Source of the DNA: JAKQHY01 sp034429475
GTDB taxonomy: Bacteria; Chloroflexota; Anaerolineae; B4-G1; SLSP01
DNA length: 12,203 nt
NCBI GenBank assembly: GCA_034429475.1
Contig: DAOUGD010000189.1
Location: 1-12,203, forward strand
Reading direction: 5' to 3'
In this document: positions 1 to 6,351 of the stretch, in pieces
Numbering within the stretch: position 1 is the first letter of the stretch
Layout: each line of letters begins with the position of its first letter
Translations under genes and position numbers: made by a program
The notes under the pieces: model-generated
Database searches by the model: none
What the model was told of the DNA's origin: nothing
What the model saw: the letters and a program-made list of their open reading frames with translations, nothing else

Positions 1-1
1 C

Positions 2-1498
2 AACGACGCGACGCCGGCGTTCAGTGGGATGGGCGAGGCGGGTGGCGCGTTGACCGCCTTCGACGCGGCGGGCGCTGTCGTCTGCACCGCTACGGTCGCG
101 CCGGACGGAACGTGGACGTGTACGCCGGACGTGCCGCTGGCGGAAGGCGTACAGACCATCACCGCCACCGTCACCGACGGCGCGGGCAACGAAAGCGATC
201 CGACGCCCGTTACCTTCACTGTGGACACCCTCGTTCCTGCGCCGCCGGTCATCACCACCCCCGGCAACGGCGCGTTGACCAACAACGCGACGCCGGCGTT
301 CAGTGGGATGGGCGAGGCGGGCGGCGCGTTGACCGTCTACAATGCGGCGAGCGCCGTCGTCTGCACCGCCACGGTCGCGCCGGATGGGACGTGGACGTGT
401 ACGCCAGGCGCACCGCTGGCGGAAGGCGTACAGACCGTCGCCGCTACTGTCACCGACGCGGCGGGCAATGAAAGCGATCCGACGCCCGTTATCTTCACCG
501 TGGACAGCCTCGCTCCCGCAGCGCCGATCATTACGACTCCCATCAGCGGCACAGTGACTAATAATCCGATGCCGACGTTCAGCGGGATGGGCGAGGCGGA
601 GGGTGCGTTGACCCTTTACGACGAGGCAGGCACTGTCGTCTGTGCTACTATGGTTGCCTCAGATGGGACATGGATGTGTACGCCGGCTTATCTGCTTATG
701 GATGGCGAGCGAACTTTCATCGCCACCGTCACCGACGCGGCGGGCAATGAGAGCGCTCCCACGCCCGTCTTCATCATTGTGGACACCCTGGGAGGGAATA
801 CGCTTAATGAGCCGCCCCAGGCTGTGGCGGATGAGTTTGTCGTGCCGGAAAGTGTTCCTGAACAGCCTTTCAGCACGTTGGATGTGCTGGCGAATGACGG
901 CGACCCGGATGGCGACGCCATCACCATCACCCAGGTCACTGCGCCTGGGCATGGCGTGGTTGCAACTGATGGGGCGACCATCGTTTACACGCCGACGGCG
1001 AATTATCTTGGGGTAGATACGTTCACTTACACCATCACCGACGGTGAGTTTGAGGATACTGCACACGTGACTATAACTGTCTCGCCGGTGGCGGACCTGG
1101 CAGTGAGCCAGGATATCAGCGCTTCGATCGGTGGGTACAAAATCACCCTTGTGGCGCAGAACCTCGGCCCACGGCCTGCGCCCGGCGCGGTCGTCTCTGA
1201 CACATTTCCGGTAGAGATGGGAGCTGCCGTCTGGACGTGCGATGCGTCTGGCGGCGCCGCCTGCCCCAATGTCAGTGGGGTTGGCGCCCTTGAGGAAACG
1301 TTGGGAATTTTCCCGGCCGGCGGCGTGCTCACCTACACGATTTTCACCAGCGGTGGGACCAACAAGATTGTGTGGAACACCGTGACCATCACCCCACCGG
1401 CGAATATGTTCGACCTGGCGATGGGCAACAACAGCGCCGCGCGGCCGACGATTTACCGCATTCTTCTCTTAATCGTGTATAAAAACTATACGCCCTGA
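2..1498 (+). CDS. Secreted/surface Ig-like repeat protein with DUF11-like C-terminus (5' partial)
   Basis: The reading frame is open from base 2, so the start lies outside the window; 498 residues are visible. Residues about 1-262 are Ig-like modules of the bacterial adhesin type (GxLTxYDAAG...VCTATVAPDGTWTC...TATVTDAAGNES...FTVD) with a 93-residue period. Each module carries two cysteines about 14 residues apart that could form a disulfide. Residues about 271-361 resemble a cadherin-like/Big_9 domain (VLANDGDPDGD, YTPTANYLGVDTFTYTITDG). Residues about 363-480 resemble DUF11 (ADLAV, NLGP, VSDTFP). The protein ends in a short hydrophobic-aromatic tail, IYRILLLIVYKNYTP, similar to tails of secreted Chloroflexota proteins as I recall them. 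There is no LPXTG motif or dockerin. No enzymatic domain is visible, so an extracellular structural, adhesive or stalk role is inferred. Two hairpins follow the stop codon. Confidence 0.85.
   Translation, partial: NDATPAFSGMGEAGGALTAFDAAGAVVCTATVAPDGTWTCTPDVPLAEGVQTITATVTDGAGNESDPTPVTFTVDTLVPAPPVITTPGNGALTNNATPAFSGMGEAGGALTVYNAASAVVCTATVAPDGTWTCTPGAPLAEGVQTVAATVTDAAGNESDPTPVIFTVDSLAPAAPIITTPISGTVTNNPMPTFSGMGEAEGALTLYDEAGTVVCATMVASDGTWMCTPAYLLMDGERTFIATVTDAAGNESAPTPVFIIVDTLGGNTLNEPPQAVADEFVVPESVPEQPFSTLDVLANDGDPDGDAITITQVTAPGHGVVATDGATIVYTPTANYLGVDTFTYTITDGEFEDTAHVTITVSPVADLAVSQDISASIGGYKITLVAQNLGPRPAPGAVVSDTFPVEMGAAVWTCDASGGAACPNVSGVGALEETLGIFPAGGVLTYTIFTSGGTNKIVWNTVTITPPANMFDLAMGNNSAARPTIYRILLLIVYKNYTP
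29..790 (+). repeat. Tandem 279-bp Ig-domain repeat units (3 visible)
   Basis: The GMGEAxGALT segment recurs with its ATG at 29, 308 and 587, an exact 279-bp (93-codon) spacing. Units 1 and 2 are closely similar at DNA level, including many synonymous positions. Unit 3 is clearly more diverged (GEAEGALT, VCATMVASDGTWMC) and breaks off after VDTL near 790. Bases 2-28 match 281-307 with one mismatch, so at least one more copy lies upstream of the window. Confidence 0.9.
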
Positions 1499-1525
1499 CC
1501 TAACCGTCGGGATGAAGGGACTCAG

Positions 1526-1557
1526 GAAGAGCGTTGCCTCCTGTGCTCTTCTCTTTT
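1526..1557 (+). terminator. Candidate intrinsic terminator of the Ig-like gene
   Basis: GAAGAGC (1526-1532) pairs with GCTCTTC (1545-1551) around a 12-nt loop and is followed by TCTTTTA. The stem is only 7 bp and the T-tract is interrupted, so it may be an auxiliary terminator to the stronger hairpin just downstream. Confidence 0.45.
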
Positions 1558-1559
1558 AC

Positions 1560-1594
1560 GAAACGGCCCTGGATAGATTTTCCAGGGCCGTTTC
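1560..1594. terminator. Strong bidirectional terminator between convergent genes
   Basis: Bases 1560-1573 are the exact reverse complement of 1581-1594 (core AAACGGCCCTGG/CCAGGGCCGTTT), giving a 14-bp stem with a 7-nt loop. It lies between the stop of the Ig-like gene (1498) and the stop of the minus-strand GHMP kinase (1623). A T-rich stretch follows on the + side (TTTCTCTT) and an interrupted one on the - side (TTTCGTAAAAG). It can serve both genes. Confidence 0.8.
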
Positions 1595-1622
1595 TCTTGA
1601 TTGCCAATCCTGTTTGATGTGG

Positions 1623-2684
1623 TTAACTGCGTGGTAACTCCTCCCAAATTCGCAGTCCAAACCGGCTGAGGTAGATGGGGATGCTCTTGTACAGCGGGTT
1701 CGCCGCCTCGATGTCGCGCAGCATTTCGCGCTTGACGTGGGACTGCGCGGGGCAGAGCAGGGTGAGCGAGCCGCCTTCGCCGCCGGCGCCGTTGACTTTC
1801 CAGCCGAGCGCGCCGAAGCTGCGGGCAATTTCGATGACGGCGCGCGCGTCCTGGCTGACGAGGTCGGGGTGCAGGCGGCTCTGCGCTTCCGTGTTCTCGG
1901 TCATTGCCCGGCCCAAAGCGGCAAAATCTCCCGCGTAGACCGCATCGCGCGACTTTTCCGCCGTCGCGCGCAAATCCTGGAGACGGTGAGTCTCCGGCCC
2001 CGCGTTTTCCAGTTCCTTGATGACGCGCAGGTGGACGTTCGAGGAAACGTGCGATTTCCCCAGGTAGATAAGCGCGAGCCGTCGTTCCAGTTCCCACCAG
2101 ATCGCGTTGGAGACGTAAAGCTGTGAGACAGTGGCGCGCGGGTAACGGTGCATTTCGATGAAGTTGATGCCGCCGTAGGCCGAACAGAGCTGATCCTGGA
2201 TACCGGATTGCTGCTTGAGCATCTCCACTTCGACGGCGTGGGCGGTGTAGGCGACCTCGTGCGGAGTGAGGCGGCCCGGCGTGAGTTGATCCAGCGCACC
2301 GATGAGGGCCACCGTCACCGCCGCCGACGTGCCAGTGGAGCAGCCGCTCGGCGCTGCGGAGTGGATCGTGGCCTGGATGGCGACTTCCGGCGGCACGCCC
2401 ATGCGTTCGATGGCGGCTTCCAGCAGCGGGTGGCGATCCCAGCCGGGCGTTTCCGGGTGGACGGCGTACCGTTCCCCGTAGTTTTCGGCGTACAGCATGA
2501 TACGATCCGTCCCCGGTTCATATGGATAGACCTCGATCTGCACTTCCACATAGGGGTAGACGCCAATGTTGAAAATTTTGCCGTGTCCGGCAAACCAGGT
2601 GTCCGTCCAGCCGCCGTTGTCGCAGATGCGGATGGGCGCGACGCTGTTGATGACGCGCAGGGGGGAAGGGAGTTTAGCCTTCAT
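1623..2684 (-). CDS. GHMP-family sugar kinase (HddA/fucokinase-like)
   Basis: This 353-residue cytosolic kinase transfers the ATP gamma-phosphate to a small sugar-type substrate. GHMP motif 1 is at 21-28 (CDNGGWTD), where the GGWTD form recalls fucokinase-type members. The phosphate-binding loop, motif 2, is at 111-122 (APSGCSTGTSAA). GIQDQ at 161-165, followed by SAYGGINFIE, matches the D-glycero-D-manno-heptose-7-phosphate kinase (HddA) style, with Asp164 the likely catalytic base. Motif 3 is NGAGGEGG at 298-305. Length fits the family. The ATG at 2684 has an AAGGA Shine-Dalgarno 7 nt upstream. A role in making a nucleotide-activated heptose or fucose for surface glycans is an inference. 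No nucleotidyltransferase, epimerase or isomerase lies beside it, so the substrate cannot be fixed. It is transcribed divergently from the MATE gene and ends at the shared terminator. Confidence 0.88.
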   Translation of the reverse strand: MKAKLPSPLRVINSVAPIRICDNGGWTDTWFAGHGKIFNIGVYPYVEVQIEVYPYEPGTDRIMLYAENYGERYAVHPETPGWDRHPLLEAAIERMGVPPEVAIQATIHSAAPSGCSTGTSAAVTVALIGALDQLTPGRLTPHEVAYTAHAVEVEMLKQQSGIQDQLCSAYGGINFIEMHRYPRATVSQLYVSNAIWWELERRLALIYLGKSHVSSNVHLRVIKELENAGPETHRLQDLRATAEKSRDAVYAGDFAALGRAMTENTEAQSRLHPDLVSQDARAVIEIARSFGALGWKVNGAGGEGGSLTLLCPAQSHVKREMLRDIEAANPLYKSIPIYLSRFGLRIWEELPRS

Positions 2685-2715
2685 CGTGAGTTCCTTTTGG
2701 GTAGAAGCTGATTTT

Positions 2716-2721
2716 ATTATA
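2716..2721 (-). promoter_or_regulatory. Candidate -10 box of the GHMP kinase
   Basis: Read on the minus strand this is a perfect TATAAT, 31 bp upstream of the ATG. No good -35 is visible at 16-18 bp (the best is TTTCGG), so it is a partial match only. Confidence 0.4.
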
Positions 2722-2902
2722 GCACGGTCTTTTTGAAGCCGAAACGCACGTTGAGTATCCTCTCAAAGGTTCGCAAGCGGTTAGAGTTGTGCTCTCGATA
2801 TTTTTTTCACTTGCATTTCAAGCTAAAATAACGACAATTAAGCACCAGCAAATCAACCAGTCACGGCCCGGTGGCGGGACGTGGAGTTAATAACCGATTT
2901 CT

Positions 2903-2916
2903 AGTTTCCAGTTTCC
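2903..2916 (+). repeat. Heptamer repeat AGTTTCC x2 upstream of MATE
   Basis: There are two perfect copies, with a degenerate unit GATTTCT (2896-2902) before them. The array ends 15 nt before the MATE ATG. The exact reverse complement of the dimer occurs at 4249-4262, at the other end of the same gene. Confidence 0.75.
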
Positions 2917-2931
2917 AATCACTCATTATTG

Positions 2932-4275
2932 ATGAAGTCTGTCACATCTGCGGTTCCTGACCTCACCCAGGGCGGCCTGCCGCGTACTCTCTGGCGTCTC
3001 GCCTGGCCCGCCACGTTGAGCCAGGTGCTGTTTATGATTCCCGGCCTGTATGATGCGATCTGGCTTGGCAAGTTGGGTTCCGATGCGCAGTCTGCGGCAG
3101 GGTTAGCCACCTCGGCGCGGGTGCTGTTGATCAGCGTGCTGATGGCCTTAAGCGCGGCCGGCGGCGCGGTAGTCGCCCGCTACGTAGGCGCCAAAGATCA
3201 GGAAAATGCTAACCTGGCGACGTTGCAGGCGGTTATCCTCATGATCGTTTCTGCCGGCTCGCTGGGTGTGATAGGATTGATCTTCATGGAACCGTTGTTG
3301 CGCCTGGCCGGTGCGGACGCCGAAGTGCTCCCGTTGACCGTGCGTTATGCGCGCATCCTCTTTTCCGGGCTGATTGCGATGGAGATGGTGCCCAGCGTCG
3401 GCGGGATGATGGGCGCCGCCGGAGCGCCGCAGGTTCGTCTGAGCATGATGGCCTGGACGATGGGGACGCTCTTGGTGGCTGAACCTTTACTGGTGATATG
3501 GTTGGGTCTGGAAGGGGCCGTGTTGGCTCTGGTCGGCGCGCACGTTGTCGGCATGGTCTGGGGCTTGGGCGTGCTGATTGCCGGGCGCGATATTGTCCGC
3601 ATTGACATGCACCATCTGCGCCTGGATTTCCCGATGATGGGCCGGATTCTGCGGATTACCGGCCCGGCCATCATCCAACGGGGGGCGCCCAATCTGGCGA
3701 TGTTCTGGCTGATGCGCCTGATTGCCGGCTACGGGGACGCGACGCTGGCGGCGTGGGTCATCACGAGCCGCATCTTTGGCTTTGTGCAGGTCCCCGGCAT
3801 GGGCGCGATGCAGGTCGCGGCGGCGATGGTGGGGCAGAACCTCGGCGCCGGGCAACCGCACCGCGCTGAACGCGCCGTCCGCTGGGTCTTTTGGACGACC
3901 ACCGGGGTGATGGTCGTCCTGTTGGGCGGCGCGGCGTTGGGCGCGCCGCAGGTGATGGCGTGGTTTACGCAAGAGGCGGACAGTCTAACGGCAGGGGTGT
4001 ATCTGCTGCGCGTCTTGAGCCTCGGCTATCTGGCGCAAACACTGACTCTGGTATTCATCGGTGCATTGAGCGGGGCCGGCGATACCATCTTGCCGATGGC
4101 GGTCAACCTGGTTTCGCTGTGGCTCGTGCAGATTCCGTTGGCGTTGATACTTCCCGGTCCGCTCAGGATGGGAGAGAACGGTCTCTGGCTCGCTTTGGGC
4201 GTCGGCTGGATTTTGCAGGCGGCGTTGCTAGGCTGGTATTATCGTCGGGGAAACTGGAAACTACAAAAACTATAA
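2932..4275 (+). CDS. MATE-family multidrug/metabolite efflux transporter
   Basis: This 447-residue integral membrane protein has about 12 hydrophobic segments, the usual size and topology of MATE (MatE x2) transporters, which export organic cations or metabolites using a Na+ or H+ gradient. Recognisable family signatures are WPATLSQ near the N-terminus, GAAGAPQ in the first half, VGQNLGAGQPHRAERAV around the start of the second bundle, and GALSGAGDT near the C-terminus. The C-terminus RRGNWKLQKL fits the basic cytoplasmic tail of the family, but its codons are also a GGAAACT heptamer dimer. I chose ATG 2932; an in-frame TTG at 2929 directly precedes it. No clear Shine-Dalgarno is visible. It is the first gene of a + strand run, and the phosphatase starts 11 nt after its stop. 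The substrate cannot be inferred. Confidence 0.93.
   Translation: MKSVTSAVPDLTQGGLPRTLWRLAWPATLSQVLFMIPGLYDAIWLGKLGSDAQSAAGLATSARVLLISVLMALSAAGGAVVARYVGAKDQENANLATLQAVILMIVSAGSLGVIGLIFMEPLLRLAGADAEVLPLTVRYARILFSGLIAMEMVPSVGGMMGAAGAPQVRLSMMAWTMGTLLVAEPLLVIWLGLEGAVLALVGAHVVGMVWGLGVLIAGRDIVRIDMHHLRLDFPMMGRILRITGPAIIQRGAPNLAMFWLMRLIAGYGDATLAAWVITSRIFGFVQVPGMGAMQVAAAMVGQNLGAGQPHRAERAVRWVFWTTTGVMVVLLGGAALGAPQVMAWFTQEADSLTAGVYLLRVLSLGYLAQTLTLVFIGALSGAGDTILPMAVNLVSLWLVQIPLALILPGPLRMGENGLWLALGVGWILQAALLGWYYRRGNWKLQKL
4249..4262 (+). repeat. Heptamer repeat GGAAACT x2 inside the MATE 3' end
   Basis: There are two perfect copies in the last codons of MATE, encoding part of GNWKL. They are the exact inverse of AGTTTCC x2 at 2903-2916. 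The array ends 24 nt before the phosphatase ATG. Confidence 0.7.
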
Positions 4276-4286
4276 CGAGGAGAGCT

Positions 4287-5006
4287 ATGCAATTTTACTA
4301 CATTCGTCATGGGCAATCTGCGAACAATCAGCGGGCCGCGCAAACTGGCTCCACCGTGGGTCGCAGCGACGACGCGGAACTGACCGACGTGGGCCGTCGC
4401 CAGGCCGAGTACGTCGCCGCATTTCTGGCGGCTGTCTCAGCAGAGCCGGCGCCGCCCTACGACTATCAAAACGTGGGCGGCTTTGGGATTACCCACCTCT
4501 ATTCCAGCCTGATGGTGCGTGCGGTGGCGACCGGTACGATCATTTCGCGGTCGGTGGGGGTGCCATTAGTAGGCTGGAAGGACTGGCACGAGACTGGCGG
4601 TATATACCTGGAAAACCCCGAAACTGGCGAGTTCGTCGGGCAACCGGGCAAGACTCGCGCCTATTTTGCCGAACACTACCCCGATTTCATCTTGCCGGCC
4701 GACGCGGCAGAAACCGGCTGGTGGAATCGCCCGTTTGAAGCCCGCGAGGAACGCTTCCCGCGCGCCGAGCGGATGCTGCGGGAACTGTTGGCCCGGCACG
4801 GCGGCACGGAAGACCGTGTGGCGTTGGTGAGTCACGGCGGCTTCTTCAACTACATCCTTGCCGCTATCTTGCATTATCCGCTGGAAAATCGCCCCTGGTT
4901 TGCGCTGAACAACGCCGCCATCACCCGCATTGACTTCAAACCCGGCAGCACCGAAATCCTCTACGTCAACCGCGCCGAATTCCTGCCGCGTGAGTTGATT
5001 ACATAA
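4287..5006 (+). CDS. Histidine phosphatase superfamily (phosphoglycerate mutase-like) protein
   Basis: This 239-residue soluble protein belongs to histidine phosphatase branch 1 and hydrolyses or transfers phosphoryl groups through a phosphohistidine. YYIRHGQS at residues 4-11 supplies the catalytic His8 and phosphate-binding Arg7. Arg78 in SSLMVRAVATG is the second phosphate-pocket Arg. Glu102 in WHETGG is the likely proton donor. VSHGGFF gives the second active-site His183. It has longer inserts than a minimal PhoE (for example about residues 51-70 and 105-150), so true phosphoglycerate mutase activity is unlikely, and the substrate is unknown. The ATG at 4287 is set by the GAGGAG at 4277-4282 just upstream; the frame stays open further upstream inside MATE, but that stretch is non-coding shadow. 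It lies 11 nt downstream of MATE, probably in the same operon. Confidence 0.9.
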   Translation: MQFYYIRHGQSANNQRAAQTGSTVGRSDDAELTDVGRRQAEYVAAFLAAVSAEPAPPYDYQNVGGFGITHLYSSLMVRAVATGTIISRSVGVPLVGWKDWHETGGIYLENPETGEFVGQPGKTRAYFAEHYPDFILPADAAETGWWNRPFEAREERFPRAERMLRELLARHGGTEDRVALVSHGGFFNYILAAILHYPLENRPWFALNNAAITRIDFKPGSTEILYVNRAEFLPRELIT

Positions 5007-5008
5007 AA

Positions 5009-5033
5009 GGGGTTGTGGGTTGTGGGTTGTGGG
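5009..5033 (+). other. Potential G-quadruplex motif
   Basis: GGGG (5009-5012), GGG (5017-5019), GGG (5024-5026) and GGG (5031-5033) are separated by identical TTGT loops. This matches the canonical G3+N1-7 pattern on the coding strand, so both the DNA and the transcript between the phosphatase and DUF4010 genes could fold. Confidence 0.6.
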
Positions 5034-5073
5034 TTGTGGATTCGCAACTCCTCACTCCTCACTCGCAACTCGC
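5011..5073 (+). repeat. Composite heptamer array (9 units in register)
   Basis: Four perfect GGTTGTG units (5011-5038) are followed, without loss of the 7-bp register, by GATTCGC, AACTCCT, CACTCCT, CACTCGC and AACTCGC (5039-5073). Read one base later, the second block is ATTCGCA, ACTCCTC x2, ACTCGCA, ACTCGCT, related to the ATTCGCA array at 6359. It fills nearly the whole phosphatase-DUF4010 spacer and ends 13 nt before the ATG. Confidence 0.92.
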
Positions 5074-5077
5074 TAAT

Positions 5078-5082
5078 GGAGG
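5078..5082 (+). promoter_or_regulatory. Ribosome binding site GGAGG deciding the DUF4010 start
   Basis: GGAGG lies 4 nt before ATG 5087. An in-frame GTG at 5015 would give a longer protein, but its extra residues are only a translation of the heptamer array. Confidence 0.8.
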
Positions 5083-5086
5083 TTTC

Positions 5087-6337
5087 ATGGCGCCTTATTT
5101 TTATCGCTTTGTGATTGCCCTCGGCATCGGCATCCTGGTCGGCCTGCAACGGGAGTCGGTTTATGACGAAGCAGACGGCGAATTGTTCGCCGGAGTGCGC
5201 ACCTTCGCGCTGATCAGCCTGGCGGGCTACGTTGCCGCGTTGGCAGCAGCCGAATTGGTGTCGCCCTGGCCGTTTCTGGGCGTTTTCGGCGTCTTCAGCC
5301 TGCTGGTGGCGACGTCGTACCGCGCGGATGTGGCGCGCGGCAGGCCAGGGATGACCACGGAAATGGCGACACTCGTGGTTTTTGTCACCGGCGCGATGTG
5401 TTATTGGGATTTGCTCCCGTTGGCAGCCGCGCTGGCGGTGGCCGTGACGCTGATGCTCTCGCTCAAACCGCAGCTTCAGGCGTTTGCCCACGCCCTCACG
5501 CGGGACGACATTTACGCCACTCTCAAGTTTGCCGTCGTCAGTATCATCGTGCTACCGATTCTGCCCAACCGGACCTTCGGCCCGCCGCCTTTCGACGTTC
5601 TCAACCCCTACAAAATTTGGCTGATGGTGGTCTTCATCTCCGGCATCAGTTTTCTGGGATACGTGCTGATCAAGACGGCCGGCCCGCAGCGCGGCATCGG
5701 CCTGACGGGATTGTTGGGCGGCATCGCCTCGAGCACGGCGGTAACGTTGAGTTTCGCGGCGCGCAGCCGCACCAATCAAAAACTGGCGCGCCCTTTCGCC
5801 TCTGCCATTCTGGTGGCATGGACGGTGATGTTTGTGCGCGTGGCCGTGATCGTCTTCGCTCTGAATCAGACGTTGGCCTTACGGCTGGCGCTGCCCATTT
5901 TGCTGCCGACTCTGGCCGGATCGCTGTATTGCGCGTATCTCTATTTCGCCCATCGCACGGATGTCAAAGAAGATATTCGGTTCGTCAACCCATTTGACCT
6001 GGGGCCGGCCATCAAGTTTGGTCTGATTTACGCCGTCATCTCGCTCATTTCCAAAGGTGCGCAAGTCTATTTTGGGGACACGGGCATTTACGTTTCCAGC
6101 CTGATTTCGGGTGTGGCGGATATGGACGCGATCGTGCTCTCGGTGGTGGATTTGGTCAAAGCAAGCGGCCTGGATTTGATCGTAGCGGCGCGGGCCGTCG
6201 TGCTGGCGATGTTGGCAAGCACTCTCTTCAAAGGAGGCTTTGCCCTCACCAGCGGCAGCCCCGCGCTGCGCAAATCCCTGTGGCCGGGCCTGGCGCTGAT
6301 GGTAGCCGCCGGCATCGGCGGCATCTTCCTGGTGTGA
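5087..6337 (+). CDS. MgtC/SapB-DUF4010 family membrane protein
   Basis: This 416-residue polytopic membrane protein probably has 11-13 helices. The N-terminal part carries the MgtC/SapB-like signature (FVIALGIGILVGLQRE at residues 8-23 and GVRTFALISLAG around 36-47). The C-terminal part corresponds to DUF4010, with LLGGIASSTAVTLSFA and the conserved SGVADMDAIVLS. Size and order fit the two-domain MgtC-DUF4010 family, whose function is not settled; links to Mg2+ homeostasis or acid stress come from the distant MgtC family and should not be read as proven here. ATG 5087 was chosen because GGAGG directly precedes it. The gene is bracketed by two related heptamer arrays (5011-5073 and 6352-6428) and lies in the same-direction run after the histidine phosphatase. 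Confidence 0.9.
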   Translation: MAPYFYRFVIALGIGILVGLQRESVYDEADGELFAGVRTFALISLAGYVAALAAAELVSPWPFLGVFGVFSLLVATSYRADVARGRPGMTTEMATLVVFVTGAMCYWDLLPLAAALAVAVTLMLSLKPQLQAFAHALTRDDIYATLKFAVVSIIVLPILPNRTFGPPPFDVLNPYKIWLMVVFISGISFLGYVLIKTAGPQRGIGLTGLLGGIASSTAVTLSFAARSRTNQKLARPFASAILVAWTVMFVRVAVIVFALNQTLALRLALPILLPTLAGSLYCAYLYFAHRTDVKEDIRFVNPFDLGPAIKFGLIYAVISLISKGAQVYFGDTGIYVSSLISGVADMDAIVLSVVDLVKASGLDLIVAARAVVLAMLASTLFKGGFALTSGSPALRKSLWPGLALMVAAGIGGIFLV

Positions 6338-6351
6338 ACAAACCGCCAGGG

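Larger units (their letters stand above)
2685..2931. other. Divergent intergenic region with an AT-rich promoter zone
   Basis: This 247-bp spacer lies between the divergent GHMP kinase and MATE genes, and I see no ORF or RNA gene in it. It contains a minus-strand -10-like TATAAT near the kinase. An AT-rich stretch at about 2796-2840 holds TAAAAT (2824-2829) and TTGCAT (2811-2816) with GACAAT (2833-2838, 16-bp spacer), either of which could be part of a promoter for the + strand run. A small palindrome CTTG-CATTT-CAAG is at 2810-2822. The last 30 bp hold the AGTTTCC heptamers. Confidence 0.5.

Noticed and set aside
2148..2711. + strand frame opposite the GHMP kinase
   Set aside because: No domain is recognisable in it, and the minus strand carries all the GHMP motifs.
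2685..2931. Possible riboswitch or small RNA in the divergent spacer
   Set aside because: No conserved aptamer core or stable stem series could be recognised by eye, only AT-rich promoter-like sequence and the short repeat.
3891..4286. N-terminal extension of the histidine phosphatase into MATE
   Set aside because: This frame overlaps MATE codons, lacks motifs, and a strong GAGGAG ribosome site sits directly before ATG 4287 next to the conserved RHG motif.
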